Shown here: positions 52,429-62,078 of the stretch, piece by piece
Numbering within the stretch: position 1 is the first letter of the stretch
How the letters are laid out: every line of letters starts with the position of its first letter
From: JAEUIE01 sp046350055
GTDB taxonomy: Bacteria; Planctomycetota; Planctomycetia; Gemmatales; HRBIN36
NCBI GenBank assembly: GCA_046350055.1
Contig: JAXMBC010000001.1
Location: forward strand, 2,046,001-2,110,000
Direction: 5' to 3'
Length of the DNA: 64,000 nucleotides
Made by a program: the position numbers and the translations under genes
The notes under the pieces: generated by a model
Database searches by the model: none
Told to the model about the DNA's origin: nothing
Seen by the model: only the letters and a program-made list of their open reading frames with translations

Positions 52429-53730
52429 TTATGAGAACGGTTTTCTCATGAGATTGATGAAGTGAAGCGTCTCATTTGCCATCCGTTCACTCGTGAACCA
52501 CTGACTCACTCCAGTTCGTCCTGAATGACCCAGTTTTCTTCGCTGATCTGCATTGCAAAGCAATTCACGCAATGCATGGGCTAGTGCTTCGCTCTGATTA
52601 GCATTGAAAAGCACTCCACCACCAGTTCGATCAATCAATTCAGGAAAGGAACCATGATTGGGTTGTACCACGGGAACTCCCATGGCCCACGATTCCAGTA
52701 CGTACAGGCCTTTGGGCTCCTGATAGGTCGTTGGTACGGAAAACAGGTCAAGCGATTGCAAAAAGCTTGCCTTGCCTGCACGATCAGGTTCTCCCACATA
52801 TTCGAAACGGTCATTCCAGCCAGCACGCTGCGCCTTCAGCTGTTGTTCCTGCAAGTAGTCCTTACGGTAATTCGCACAGTAACCAGCCGCTCGAAATCGC
52901 CAGGCAGGCACGTCAGGCATTTGCTGTAATCTGCACAATGCCTCAACCAGCACATGGAATCCCTTCTCCGGGGCAATCCTTGCCAGATATCCGATGCACA
53001 GTGGCTCGTGATCCTGTCGAACTCGTGGCTGGTAGGGGAAGTGTTCCAATTCCAGACCAGGATAAACCACGTGAATCGAATCGCGGGCCAGGCCCAGATA
53101 CCCTGCCATGAAATCGGCATAATACTGGCATGTAGCGATATGCCCGCTGGCATGTTCGCAATTCTTGCGAATCAGTTCGATGCACTGGGCCCTTTCTTTC
53201 TCTGGCAGTTCCTCCAGAAAGATATCGTCGCCTTGCAGTGTGGTGATGATGGGGACATTCAGGCGTTTTCTGAGTTCCGGTATCAGTCCGGAAAGCAGGA
53301 CGTTGGTCATCAGTACCACATCTGGACGATAATCGTTTGCCAGCCAGTCGATCAGGCGCTCGATTTCTGATTGCTGATTGCCATGCATTCCCTGGAGCAT
53401 CGAGAGGGTCATCGGCGCCAGTTGTTTCGCATCGATTTTAACCGCACTGCCACTCACTTTTTTTAGGAGCCACGGGGACGCCAGCCAGCGTGACACAAAC
53501 GTGGGGATGTTACGAAACCAGCGATACTGCTGCTGCAGATACATGGTCAAGCCGCCCAGGAAGATTGGCGACGTCTGAGCTGCTGGTTCATCAAGCCGCA
53601 TTGGTGTGTAGCAAGGAATCAGCAGGCATTCGTGGCCCAGATTGTTGAGCGCTTTGGCCAGCGTGTTGTCCTTCATGCATGAACCGCAGTACATGCCTCC
53701 TGCGCCTGCAGTGATCGATGCAATTCGCAT
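52429..53730 (-). CDS. Glycosyltransferase family 4 (GT-B fold)
   Basis: A 433-residue GT4-type glycosyltransferase. The N-terminal half starts MRIASITAGAGGMYCGSCM with a glycine-rich acceptor loop; the C-terminal half shows the nucleotide-sugar region CIGYLARIAPEKGFHVLVEAL and the EPKGLYVLESWAMGVPVVQP motif with the conserved Glu residues. It probably transfers a sugar in cell-surface polysaccharide or glycolipid synthesis; the donor is unknown. It lies 241 bases from the DUF1559 array and diverges from a small unknown gene. Confidence 0.88.
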   Translation of the reverse strand: MRIASITAGAGGMYCGSCMKDNTLAKALNNLGHECLLIPCYTPMRLDEPAAQTSPIFLGGLTMYLQQQYRWFRNIPTFVSRWLASPWLLKKVSGSAVKIDAKQLAPMTLSMLQGMHGNQQSEIERLIDWLANDYRPDVVLMTNVLLSGLIPELRKRLNVPIITTLQGDDIFLEELPEKERAQCIELIRKNCEHASGHIATCQYYADFMAGYLGLARDSIHVVYPGLELEHFPYQPRVRQDHEPLCIGYLARIAPEKGFHVLVEALCRLQQMPDVPAWRFRAAGYCANYRKDYLQEQQLKAQRAGWNDRFEYVGEPDRAGKASFLQSLDLFSVPTTYQEPKGLYVLESWAMGVPVVQPNHGSFPELIDRTGGGVLFNANQSEALAHALRELLCNADQRRKLGHSGRTGVSQWFTSERMANETLHFINLMRKPFS

Positions 53731-53813
53731 GGTGATTCTCAGAGTGAATTTCTTCCAGGCAGTGCGAGTCGTTCAGCTAGAATAGCGAGTAGGTCATTTT
53801 ACACTTGCAGTAC

Positions 53814-54329
53814 ATGCACATGCTCACATTCCTTTTTCTCAGTTTGCTCCAGGCTCCCGTCAAGATCACTCCACTGCTTGCAGAATGGCATGGCACCTGG
53901 CTGGGTACGCTCCACATCACGAGTGGAAACGGTCAGAAGAATGAAGTGCGCTTCAAGCTGGTGATCCAGCCGCTGGATGACAAGGCTCGCGTCACCTGGC
54001 ACATCACCTATGGCGAAGGCGACAAAGCCAGCACCCGCCGTTATGAACTGGTAGCCCTCGATAAGCCGGGGCTGTTCGAACTGGATGAAAAGTCAGGCAT
54101 CCGCATGAAAGAACGTCTCCTGGGCAACCAGCTCTTCTGCTTGTTCAAGGTCAGCAATTCACTCATCCACGTCAAACACGAGTTGCGCGGCGATGTCATG
54201 CACTACGATCTGACCACTTACCAGGAGAAGGACATTCTTCAGACTAGCCACGAAAAGAATAAGAGTATCTCAGTGGATTCCTACCAGTTGGTCAGTCAGC
54301 AGGCTGGCGAACTCCGGCGACAGAAGTGA
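53814..54329 (+). CDS. Exported lipocalin-like protein of unknown function
   Basis: A 171-residue protein with a short hydrophobic leader (MHMLTFLFLSLLQAP) and then a beta-rich chain (WHGTWLGTLHITSGNG, FKLVIQPLDDKARVTWHITYG, MHYDLTTYQE). The GTW at the start of the mature part and strands recall TIGR03067 or lipocalin-like barrels, though I cannot confirm this. ATG 53814 is chosen; 53820 is also possible. It diverges from the glycosyltransferase gene. Confidence 0.6.
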   Translation: MHMLTFLFLSLLQAPVKITPLLAEWHGTWLGTLHITSGNGQKNEVRFKLVIQPLDDKARVTWHITYGEGDKASTRRYELVALDKPGLFELDEKSGIRMKERLLGNQLFCLFKVSNSLIHVKHELRGDVMHYDLTTYQEKDILQTSHEKNKSISVDSYQLVSQQAGELRRQK

Positions 54330-54437
54330 TCACGGCTACATTGCTGCTGAGGCTGAAACAACTAAGATATTTAGTCTCTCCCATCTATAAGCAGCTCTCG
54401 CCCACGAGAGTTTGAAACGTTGTTTTTGGAGCAGTTC

Positions 54438-55547
54438 ATGTCGTTTACGTCGATAACCCGTCTCTTTGGTGTTGGTTTGACACCAGGCAAACTTCGTGGT
54501 CTTCAGCGCATCAGCCACACCAATGGCACCCTCACCATGGTGGCCCTCGATCAGAACTCCTCCATGATCAACATGATGAAGGACGCACTCAAGAAGAAGG
54601 GACAGGATCGAGAACCGACCTTCGACGAAATCGTCGATGCCAAGATGAGCCTGTGCCGCAGCTTCGGTGCTGAAGGTTCAGCTGTGTTGATTGATGCTTA
54701 CTATGGCGTGGCCAACTTCATCGCTACCGGTGCCATTGGCCGCAACTCTGGCCTCCTCGTCCGAGTCGAAAAGTCGGGTGGCCCGAAGAACAGTGTGGAT
54801 GCTCCCATTACCGAACTCGAACCCGGTCTGTCGGTAGCCAAGATCAAGCGTCTCGGTGCTGATGCAGTTAAACTGCTGGCTCCGTTCGAACCAGATGAAT
54901 TCGACAGCGCTGAAAAGCAGTATGCTTTCGTCGAGAAGATTTATGCCGAGTGTAAGGCCAACGATATCCTGCTCCTTCTCGAACCGGTCAGCTTCCCGTT
55001 CAAGCAGAACGGCCAGAAGGAAGACAAGAAGAGCAAGACTTACCTCGATCGCAAGGCCCGAGCCGTCATCGAAGGCGCCCGCATCCTCAGCGGCCTGTGC
55101 GATGTCTTCAAGTCGGAATTCCCAGGCACCCTGGGTCACGAATCAGACAGCAAGTTGCAGGAAAACCTGCATGCCCTGAACGAAGCCAGCAAGACCCCGT
55201 GGGTATTGCTTTCGGCTGGCGTCGATTTTCCAGACTACAAGAAGCAGGTCGAGATGGCGATGAAGGCTGGAGCAAGCGGCGTGCTCGGCGGCCGGGCCTT
55301 CTGGAAGGAATACTTCACCTTCGCCACGAAGGAAGAGAGCCAGAAGTTCGCCACCACCGAAGGAGCGAACCGCGTCAAGCAGATTCAGGAAATCGTGATG
55401 AGCCAGGGCAAGCCCTGGTTCGCCAAGTACGGCCTGACCGCCAAGTGCTTCGAAACCTTCCGCGCCACCGAAGGCTGGCACTTCCGCTACGGCGGCCTCG
55501 AAGAGGCTGTCGCCAAGGCTGCCACCAACGCAGGTGAAGTCTACTAA
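54438..55547 (+). CDS. LacD-family class I aldolase
   Basis: A 369-residue protein of the LacD family (tagatose-1,6-bisphosphate aldolase and relatives such as sulfofructose-phosphate aldolase). Conserved parts are LTMVALDQNSSM, GSAVLIDAYYG, GADAVKLLAPF (likely Schiff-base Lys), LLLEPVSFPF, VLLSAGVDFPDYKKQVEMA and SGVLGGRAFWKEY. No sugar-uptake genes are adjacent, so the physiological substrate is open. The start at 54438 has GGAG seven bases before. A hairpin terminator follows at 55600. Confidence 0.85.
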   Translation: MSFTSITRLFGVGLTPGKLRGLQRISHTNGTLTMVALDQNSSMINMMKDALKKKGQDREPTFDEIVDAKMSLCRSFGAEGSAVLIDAYYGVANFIATGAIGRNSGLLVRVEKSGGPKNSVDAPITELEPGLSVAKIKRLGADAVKLLAPFEPDEFDSAEKQYAFVEKIYAECKANDILLLLEPVSFPFKQNGQKEDKKSKTYLDRKARAVIEGARILSGLCDVFKSEFPGTLGHESDSKLQENLHALNEASKTPWVLLSAGVDFPDYKKQVEMAMKAGASGVLGGRAFWKEYFTFATKEESQKFATTEGANRVKQIQEIVMSQGKPWFAKYGLTAKCFETFRATEGWHFRYGGLEEAVAKAATNAGEVY

Positions 55548-55599
55548 TGTAGACGCGGTATCCTGCCGCATAAGAACGTGTGAGACTACAATCGTCTAA

Positions 55600-55630
55600 C
55601 CCTCATCCATCTGGATGGGGGTATTTTGTT
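55600..55630 (+). terminator. Terminator after the aldolase gene
   Basis: A near-perfect stem (CCCTCATCCA with TGGATGGGGG, loop TC) at 55600-55621, followed by TATTTTG. It lies between the aldolase and the convergent rsmH. Confidence 0.75.
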
Positions 55631-55632
55631 TA

Positions 55633-56514
55633 TCACACCAAGCGTGCCACCCGCAGCTTTGCACTCCGTGATCGTGGATTGGCGGCCTCTTCTTCTGCAT
55701 CAGCTTCGACAGGTTTCTTGGTCAGAATCTCCCACTGCGTCGTTTCACGGAAAGCCCACTTTACGATGCGGTCTTCCAGTGAATGGAAGCTGATAATCGC
55801 CGCTTTGCCCCCAGGCTTCAGACACTTCGGCAAGGCTTCGAGTAAACGACGAAGTGAACCTAACTCATCATTTACACCGATGCGCAATGCCTGAAATACC
55901 CTTGTTGCGGGGTCAAGCCCGGTATGCGAACGGGGCAGGCAGGAGCGCACCAGGTCTGCCAGTTGAATCGTCGTGGTAATTGGCGTTTCTTCTCGTACAG
56001 CCACGATCTTGCGGGCCACTCGTCGGCTATGCCGCTCTTCCCCCAGGTGAAAGAACAAATCAGCCAGGTCCTTTTCCGACCAGCTGGCGATGATATCCGC
56101 TGCAGTCTGTTCTTCAGTCGGGTCAAGCCGCATATCGAGAGGGCCTTCACGCTGAAAGCTCAATCCCCGCTCCGCAGTTTCAATCTGATCCGAAGAAAAG
56201 CCCAGGTCAGCCAGCACACCATCGACCTTGTCGATTTGCAGTTGATCGAGGACCTTGCGAAGGTACTCAAAGTTCGAGTGAACCATGCTGATTCGAGGCG
56301 GCGTGGCCAATTCCACCAGTCGGACCTTTGCTCTCTCGAGTGCCGCAGGATCACGATCCAGTCCAATGAGATGTCCGGATGGTCCCAGTCGTTCGGCCAT
56401 CAGCAAGCTGTGCCCGGCACCACCCAGCGTCGCATCCACCAACGTTTGCCCAGGCTGCGGATCGAGAAGCTCCAGCACCTGCCGAGGCAGGACAGGTTTG
56501 TGAACTGTCGTCAT
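55633..56514 (-). CDS. rsmH: 16S rRNA (cytosine-1402-N4)-methyltransferase, canonical copy
   Basis: A 293-residue RsmH with all expected motifs: HKPVLPRQVLELL, LVDATLGGAGHSLL (SAM loop), VLADLGFSSDQIETAERG, GPLDMRLDP, ARVFQALRIGVNDEL-like segment and SFHSLEDRIVKWAF. It methylates C1402 at the ribosomal decoding centre. It is not in a cell-wall gene cluster as in many bacteria; neighbours are the aldolase and argB. ATG 56514 is used; the frame to 56562 adds residues without a ribosome site. A more divergent paralogue lies at 42580. Confidence 0.93.
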   Translation of the reverse strand: MTTVHKPVLPRQVLELLDPQPGQTLVDATLGGAGHSLLMAERLGPSGHLIGLDRDPAALERAKVRLVELATPPRISMVHSNFEYLRKVLDQLQIDKVDGVLADLGFSSDQIETAERGLSFQREGPLDMRLDPTEEQTAADIIASWSEKDLADLFFHLGEERHSRRVARKIVAVREETPITTTIQLADLVRSCLPRSHTGLDPATRVFQALRIGVNDELGSLRRLLEALPKCLKPGGKAAIISFHSLEDRIVKWAFRETTQWEILTKKPVEADAEEEAANPRSRSAKLRVARLV

Positions 56515-56641
56515 CGTGAACCAATTCGAAGATGAGGTGTCAGTGCATGATAAACATGCCACGTTTTTCCTCTGCTTGGTAGATTCTCCACGCTAGCGAC
56601 TTATAATCAAGTTCTTCCCTGATGAGAGGCTGCACTATTCG

Positions 56642-57517
56642 ATGGAAAGCGCTATCCGCAAAGCCAGTGTGCTGATCGAAGCAATGAGCTATATTCGTAG
56701 CTTTCGCGACAAGATCACGGTCATTAAACTTGGCGGCTCTGCCATGGAGGATCCCGAAGCGGTGACTGCCACCCTGCAGGACGTTGTCTTCATGGAGACC
56801 GTCGGCATGCGGCCAGTACTTGTCCATGGCGGCGGAAAAGCCATTGACCGGGCCATGAAAGCTGCGGGCCTTACTCCCACCAAAGTCGCGGGCCGCCGCT
56901 ATACCGACGATGCTACGCTGAAGATTGTCGTTGATACACTTCTCCATGAAATCAATGCCGGGCTGGTCCAGCAGATCCGAGACCTAGGTGGACAGGCTGT
57001 CGCTCTTCACACTGGCGGCCTGCAAGTGCTCCATGGCCGCAAGCTGGCCATGGCCGATGATGCAGGCAATCCCATCGATCTGGGGCGTGTGGGTACCGTC
57101 ACTGGTGTCAACTGCGATCTTATCTCCAACATCTGCAAGGCTGATCGTGTGCCGGTCATCCCTTCACTGGCGTACGACGAAGCGGGCCAGTGGCTAAACA
57201 TCAATGCCGACACAGCAGCTGCCGCTGTAGCACTCCATCTCCTGGCCGAGAAGTTTATTCTGATGACCGATACGCCCGGTATTCTTCGCGACCGTAATGA
57301 TCCTTCCACGCTGATCACTCATTTGGATAAGGCAGGCATTGAAGATCTCGTTAATACGAAAGTGATCGATGCCGGGATGCTACCCAAGGTGGAAGCCTGC
57401 CTGGATGCCCTGCGTGCCGGTGTGCACAAGACCCACATCGTCGATGGCAGACTCAAACACTCGCTGCTCCTTGAAATCTACACCGACGTCGGTGTGGGAA
57501 CGGAAATTGTTCTTTAG
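56642..57517 (+). CDS. argB: Acetylglutamate kinase
   Basis: A 291-residue ArgB, the second step of arginine synthesis. The ATP/substrate elements are visible: TVIKLGGSAMED at the start, LVHGGGKAID, and DLISNICKADRVPVIPSLA and INADTAAAAVALHL later. Length and motifs fit. It is 105 bases upstream of argD and 130 bases from the divergent rsmH. The gene order argB-argD-argF is a typical arginine operon. Confidence 0.96.
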   Translation: MESAIRKASVLIEAMSYIRSFRDKITVIKLGGSAMEDPEAVTATLQDVVFMETVGMRPVLVHGGGKAIDRAMKAAGLTPTKVAGRRYTDDATLKIVVDTLLHEINAGLVQQIRDLGGQAVALHTGGLQVLHGRKLAMADDAGNPIDLGRVGTVTGVNCDLISNICKADRVPVIPSLAYDEAGQWLNINADTAAAAVALHLLAEKFILMTDTPGILRDRNDPSTLITHLDKAGIEDLVNTKVIDAGMLPKVEACLDALRAGVHKTHIVDGRLKHSLLLEIYTDVGVGTEIVL

Positions 57518-57622
57518 GAGCAAGGAGTAAACTGCACAGAGCAGGAAGATTGCAAAGGCAACCTGGCTCCAGCTAGTCTCTTTTACCTCCTGGCTTCTAA
57601 CTTCTATCTCCTTGGCACTATC

Positions 57623-58822
57623 ATGTCTAACCATTTAAGTACCGCTGAGACCATTGCCCTTTTTCAGAAGTTTGTGGTTGCTAATTACAACCGCTATCCC
57701 GTGAGCCTGGTTCGTGGCGAAGGCTCTCTTATCTGGGACGCCGAAGGCAAACGCTATATCGATTTCTTCCCTGGCTGGGGTTGCAACCTGCTCGGCCACT
57801 CGCCGGCAGGTGTCGTAAAGGCGGTGCAAGAACAGGTTGCAGAACTCATCCATGTACCCAACACCTGGTACATGGAAGCCCAGGGCCTGCTGGCCAAGGC
57901 ACTCTCCGATCGCAGCGGCATCAACGGGCAGTGTTTTTTCTGCAACAGTGGCGCGGAGGCCAACGAAACAGCCATCAAGCTTGCTCGATTGCACGGACAG
58001 GGCAAACGCTACAAGATCATCACCATGGAAGGTGGATTCCATGGCCGGTCGATGGGCGCTGTCTCCGCCACTGCTCAGCCTAAATACCATCAGGGCTTCT
58101 ACCCGCTTCTCCCCGGCTTCTCCTATGTGCCCTATGGCGATCTGCAAGCTGCTGCCAATGCCATTGACAGCGAAACCGCAGCCATCCTGGTTGAGCCCAT
58201 TCAGGGTGAAGGCGGCATACGCATTCCTCCCCAAGACTATCTCCCCGGTTTGCGTGCCCTGGCCGACCAGCACAAGCTGTTGCTGATCTTTGATGAAGTG
58301 CAGGCTGGCATGGCCCGCACCGGCAAATGGTTCGGTTTCCAGAACTTTGGCATCAAGCCTGATGTTTTCACTCTTGCCAAGAGTCTTGCCGGAGGCGTCG
58401 CGATGGGTGCTGTCGTCGCCAAGCCTGAAGTGGCAGCCATGCTTAAGCCCGGTATGCATGCCTGCACCTTTGGCGGGAACCCGATTGCCAGCCGGGCTGC
58501 TCTGGCCTTCATCGAAACCGTGGAGAAAGAAAAGCTTCTTGATCGTGCATTGTCGCTGGGCAGGAAGTTTTACGACCGCTTCACTGCCTTGCAGAAACGC
58601 TGTCCTATCGTCCAGGAAGTTCGGGTCATGGGCACCATGATCGGCATCGAACTCGATCGCGATGGCACGCCCGTCGTCCAGCGTTGCATGGAGCGACAAC
58701 TTCTTGTCAATTGTACCCAGGGCAAGGTCATCCGCCTGCTGCCTGCCCTGAACTTACCCGACAATCTGCTGGACGAAGGCTGTTCCATTCTCGAAGATGT
58801 AATCTTCCATATGGCTGACTAA
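57623..58822 (+). CDS. argD: Acetylornithine aminotransferase
   Basis: A 399-residue class III aminotransferase. Visible features are YIDFFPGWGCNLLGH, FFCNSGAEANETAIKLAR, ITMEGGFHGRSMGAVSATAQPKY, ILVEPIQGEGGI, LIFDEVQAGMARTGKWF and the PLP lysine in FTLAKSLAGGVAMG. It converts N-acetylglutamate semialdehyde to N-acetylornithine. It lies 10 bases before argF and is surely co-transcribed with it. The spacer before it (57518-57622) contains CT-rich sequence without a gene. Confidence 0.94.
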   Translation: MSNHLSTAETIALFQKFVVANYNRYPVSLVRGEGSLIWDAEGKRYIDFFPGWGCNLLGHSPAGVVKAVQEQVAELIHVPNTWYMEAQGLLAKALSDRSGINGQCFFCNSGAEANETAIKLARLHGQGKRYKIITMEGGFHGRSMGAVSATAQPKYHQGFYPLLPGFSYVPYGDLQAAANAIDSETAAILVEPIQGEGGIRIPPQDYLPGLRALADQHKLLLIFDEVQAGMARTGKWFGFQNFGIKPDVFTLAKSLAGGVAMGAVVAKPEVAAMLKPGMHACTFGGNPIASRAALAFIETVEKEKLLDRALSLGRKFYDRFTALQKRCPIVQEVRVMGTMIGIELDRDGTPVVQRCMERQLLVNCTQGKVIRLLPALNLPDNLLDEGCSILEDVIFHMAD

Positions 58823-58832
58823 AGATTGTACC

Positions 58833-59759
58833 ATGCGCCACTTTCTTGACCTGCTCGATGTCACCACGGAAGAAGTGAAGAAGCTGCTGAGTGCTACGGC
58901 GAAGCTCAAGGCCATGCCACGGGGCAGCCAGCTCAGCCTGGCTGGCCGCTGCCTGGGGCTGGTATTTGAAAAGCCTTCGCTGCGGACTCGTGTCAGCTTC
59001 CAGGCTGCCATCGGCCAACTGGGCGGTACCAGTATTTTCCTCAGCGGTGCTGATGCCGGGCTGGGGACTCGTGAACCACTCTCCGACTACGCTCGTGTCA
59101 TGACGTCCTATGTCGATGCCCTGGTCGTTCGCACCTTCCAGCACAGCACGGTGGAAGGCTTTGCCCGCTACGCCCATTGTCCGGTGATCAACGGCCTTTC
59201 CGATTACTACCATCCCTGCCAGGCGATGGCCGATGTCTTTACCATCAGCGAACACTACCAGTCCATGGCTCAGCGCACCGTTGTTTTTGTCGGCGATGGC
59301 AACAATGTCGCTCGCTCCCTCGCCGTCGCCTGTGCCCACCTTGGCTGGAAGTTCCGGCTCGCCTGTCCGCAAGGCTACGCCTTTGACGATGCGTTCGTGC
59401 AGGCCTATCGCCAGAGGTTTCCGAAGTTCCCCTGTGAAACACTGCACGACCCCATCGCTGCGATGAAGGATGCCGATGTGGTCTACACCGATGTCTGGAC
59501 CAGCATGGGGCAGGAGAGTGAAACGCAGAAGCGGCTCAAGGAATTTGCAGGTTTCCAGGTCAACGCCCAATTACTGAAAGCTGCGCCCCAGCATGCCGTG
59601 GTGATGCACTGCCTGCCTGCCCACCGAGGCGAAGAAATCGCCAGCGATGCCGTCGATGGCGACCGCAGCATTGTCTTCACCCAGGCTGCCAACCGGCTGC
59701 ACTTCCAGAAGTCACTGCTACTATGGCTACTGGATCCCGGGAAAATGCCGGCCGACTAG
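58833..59759 (+). CDS. argF: Ornithine carbamoyltransferase
   Basis: A 308-residue ornithine carbamoyltransferase, which makes citrulline from ornithine and carbamoyl phosphate. The phosphate-binding loop reads KPSLRTRVSFQ (in place of STRTR), followed by HPCQAMADVFT, the ornithine loop DVWTSMGQE and the HCLPAHRGEEI motif. All fit the family. It is the last gene of the argB-argD-argF group. The next gene (M48 peptidase) converges 22 bases later. Confidence 0.95.
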   Translation: MRHFLDLLDVTTEEVKKLLSATAKLKAMPRGSQLSLAGRCLGLVFEKPSLRTRVSFQAAIGQLGGTSIFLSGADAGLGTREPLSDYARVMTSYVDALVVRTFQHSTVEGFARYAHCPVINGLSDYYHPCQAMADVFTISEHYQSMAQRTVVFVGDGNNVARSLAVACAHLGWKFRLACPQGYAFDDAFVQAYRQRFPKFPCETLHDPIAAMKDADVVYTDVWTSMGQESETQKRLKEFAGFQVNAQLLKAAPQHAVVMHCLPAHRGEEIASDAVDGDRSIVFTQAANRLHFQKSLLLWLLDPGKMPAD

Positions 59760-59780
59760 CCTGCAGCAGATAATTGGCGA

Positions 59781-61976
59781 TCAAGCCTGCACATACCGCT
59801 CGCCCTCGGCTAGCAGTTTTTCCTGAAACTGCAGCAGGCCTCCCATGTTTTTGAAGTGTACGCGTTTGACACGAGTGAGCATGGCACTCAGTTTTCCCGC
59901 CAGCTTTCCAATCCACTCGCCGTTCAGTTCATCTAGCGTGATCTCCCTGAGTTGGTGTTGATCGCGATCCAGGATCAACTCCCGAAGAGATGTGCCCGCT
60001 TTCACATTGCTCAATTCTGGGAGACGATGTTCATTAGCTGCATTCAGGCTTGACTGGATGGTACGCATAATTCCATGCAATGCGTCAAGCACCTGATGGC
60101 CAGCATTCTGATCAATCTGTTGATTGGTCTGCAGGAAGTTCATCACATTCAGAAACGTGGCTTCCTCAACAAGCATGCCTTTCAGCAATTGCTGGATAAT
60201 TCCCTGGAATCGGTAACGCTCGATCAATTCGCTGGTGCGTGGCGTTTCCAGCGGTTGCTGTTGATCCAATCGATCGGCCAATGCCAGATGCAATTGAAAG
60301 ACCTCTCGATCAAGAGCATTGAAGTGCTTAACCTCTTCTTCAATTTCTGCTTCCACCATGGGCAACAGTGTAACAACATCATCGATAGTGCGGTCGGTGG
60401 AACGAAACGGAAATGTCTTCTTTTTTAAACTCAACTGCCCACTTTTTAACCCGTGGAGTAGTTCTCGTTCACTTTGCCGTTCGAGGAAGAGCTTCATGCG
60501 AGCTTCCTGATCTGAGCCTTGCCATTTTTCGAGCATTGTCTGGAGAGTGGGTCGAGTCAGTTGGTATCCTTGCTCCGCAGTCAACTCACCGGGGTCGATG
60601 AAGCGTCCATCGTAGAACCCATGATACTTCGGGTCATAGGTCGTCTCGGCGTGCTCTGCATTGATGAACTGCTGAACTACTTCAGCTGGTTCCGGCTGGT
60701 AGGGCTCCTTACGGCCTAGCTGCTGGAGATAGAATACCTCGCTGACAGACCGGCAAATCGCAGCACGATCATGAAAAAGTAGCCAGGGTGAACGTTCATC
60801 CTCGATGCTGCGGATATAAATCCGCTTGGCATTCTCTTCGCGCATTACGTTCGTAGGATGGGAGCGCAAGTGATCAGGAATGCCATCGTGGCTTGGTTGA
60901 AACACCTTCACCTGCTGGTCTGGCTCAAGAGGCAAGGCAGGGGGCACACCGAGCGTAGGCTCCTTCCGCAAGGCACGCAATCGCATGCCCGCCTGGGTCT
61001 GATGGTAAAACACATCATCCGTCTGGTGCCCATGGTCGGCAGCAGCTTCCAGTGAGCTGGACGCATCACTCAGCGCTTCACTGGCGAAATCCAGCCGCGA
61101 CAATGCATGAACAATGGCATCGGAACCACAAACGCTCACTGCGACATTATCAGCGTTGAATTCAAGCTGCCTGCTCAGCGAAAGGTGCAGCAGGGCTAGC
61201 CCCTGCAGCGCTCCGCCCATCACTTTCCTCAGAACCCAGAGTGCACCCTTGAGTCCCCATGCAGGAAAAGAAACCCGTAAATCGATCCCGGCCCATTGAT
61301 CGACGAAGCGATCCCAGCCATCTCGAGAATAGACAATGTCGTCCATAATGCGCCGGGCGAGCATCAGGTAACTACCCAAACCGGCACTCTTCTGGGCGAA
61401 ATGGCCAAACTCATGGGCAAGCACGGCCTTGAATTCGTTCAGTGTCAGCACGTTCACCAGTCCCAGGCCGATGAGCAGGTCTTTCCGCGGCGGGACAATC
61501 AGGTTCAGCAATGAGGAGTTATAAATGACACAGGCGTTTACCTCTGCACTCAGATAAATCCGCCGTGGTCGAGGCGCCCCGGTGTCCTGGCATACCTGGT
61601 GAATAAACTTCCAGAGTTGGGGCGAATCCTTCTCGAATATCTGTAAATACTGCTCACGATCAATCCGCTGACCTTTAAACAAACCCTTGATGAGGAAGAT
61701 GATCATCAATCCCAGGGCGGCAATGCTTCCGAACTTAAACACAATTACGAGAAACGTTCCTTTGCCTGATGTGCCTCTGGTTTCAATTGGGATCAGGCTC
61801 ATCTTGTATGCCAGCCAGGCTATCCCGGCGATAACGGCGAGATAAAAGACGAGGAACAGGAACAAGCTGAAAAGCATTGCTGCTGATCGTAGCCTGTAGG
61901 CAACACTCAGTCGCGTGATTTCCGCCGGGACATTTGCTGGTGCTGCGGGGTAAGGAAAGGACAAATCAGTAGACAT
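59781..61976 (-). CDS. Membrane M48-family metallopeptidase, large form
   Basis: A 731-residue protein. Two N-terminal hydrophobic segments (about 33-58 and 72-95) precede an M48 peptidase with HEFGH (around residue 187) and a third ligand in EFNADNVAV. These zinc peptidases usually remove damaged membrane proteins (HtpX-like). The C-terminal 430 residues are helical and soluble and not part of the typical HtpX; they may act as a regulator or adaptor. The start at ATG 61976 is natural. A hairpin lies upstream. Confidence 0.88.
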   Translation of the reverse strand: MSTDLSFPYPAAPANVPAEITRLSVAYRLRSAAMLFSLFLFLVFYLAVIAGIAWLAYKMSLIPIETRGTSGKGTFLVIVFKFGSIAALGLMIIFLIKGLFKGQRIDREQYLQIFEKDSPQLWKFIHQVCQDTGAPRPRRIYLSAEVNACVIYNSSLLNLIVPPRKDLLIGLGLVNVLTLNEFKAVLAHEFGHFAQKSAGLGSYLMLARRIMDDIVYSRDGWDRFVDQWAGIDLRVSFPAWGLKGALWVLRKVMGGALQGLALLHLSLSRQLEFNADNVAVSVCGSDAIVHALSRLDFASEALSDASSSLEAAADHGHQTDDVFYHQTQAGMRLRALRKEPTLGVPPALPLEPDQQVKVFQPSHDGIPDHLRSHPTNVMREENAKRIYIRSIEDERSPWLLFHDRAAICRSVSEVFYLQQLGRKEPYQPEPAEVVQQFINAEHAETTYDPKYHGFYDGRFIDPGELTAEQGYQLTRPTLQTMLEKWQGSDQEARMKLFLERQSERELLHGLKSGQLSLKKKTFPFRSTDRTIDDVVTLLPMVEAEIEEEVKHFNALDREVFQLHLALADRLDQQQPLETPRTSELIERYRFQGIIQQLLKGMLVEEATFLNVMNFLQTNQQIDQNAGHQVLDALHGIMRTIQSSLNAANEHRLPELSNVKAGTSLRELILDRDQHQLREITLDELNGEWIGKLAGKLSAMLTRVKRVHFKNMGGLLQFQEKLLAEGERYVQA

Positions 61977-62021
61977 GAAAACTCCTCAATCATTCAAATA
62001 ATAACGCATCCTCTTAGCAAA

Positions 62022-62049
62022 CAACCGGTGATGGAAGCATCACCGGTTG
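62022..62049 (-). terminator. Terminator after the oxidoreductase gene
   Basis: A perfect 12-bp stem (62022-62033 with 62038-62049), loop of four. On the minus strand it follows the stop of the oxidoreductase by 29 bases and is followed by TTTG. Confidence 0.7.
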
Positions 62050-62078
62050 ACGAAAGTGATTATAAGCAGCTCATTGGC

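Noticed and set aside
42580..56514. The two rsmH genes as an assembly duplication
   Set aside because: The two proteins differ in most positions and have different neighbours.
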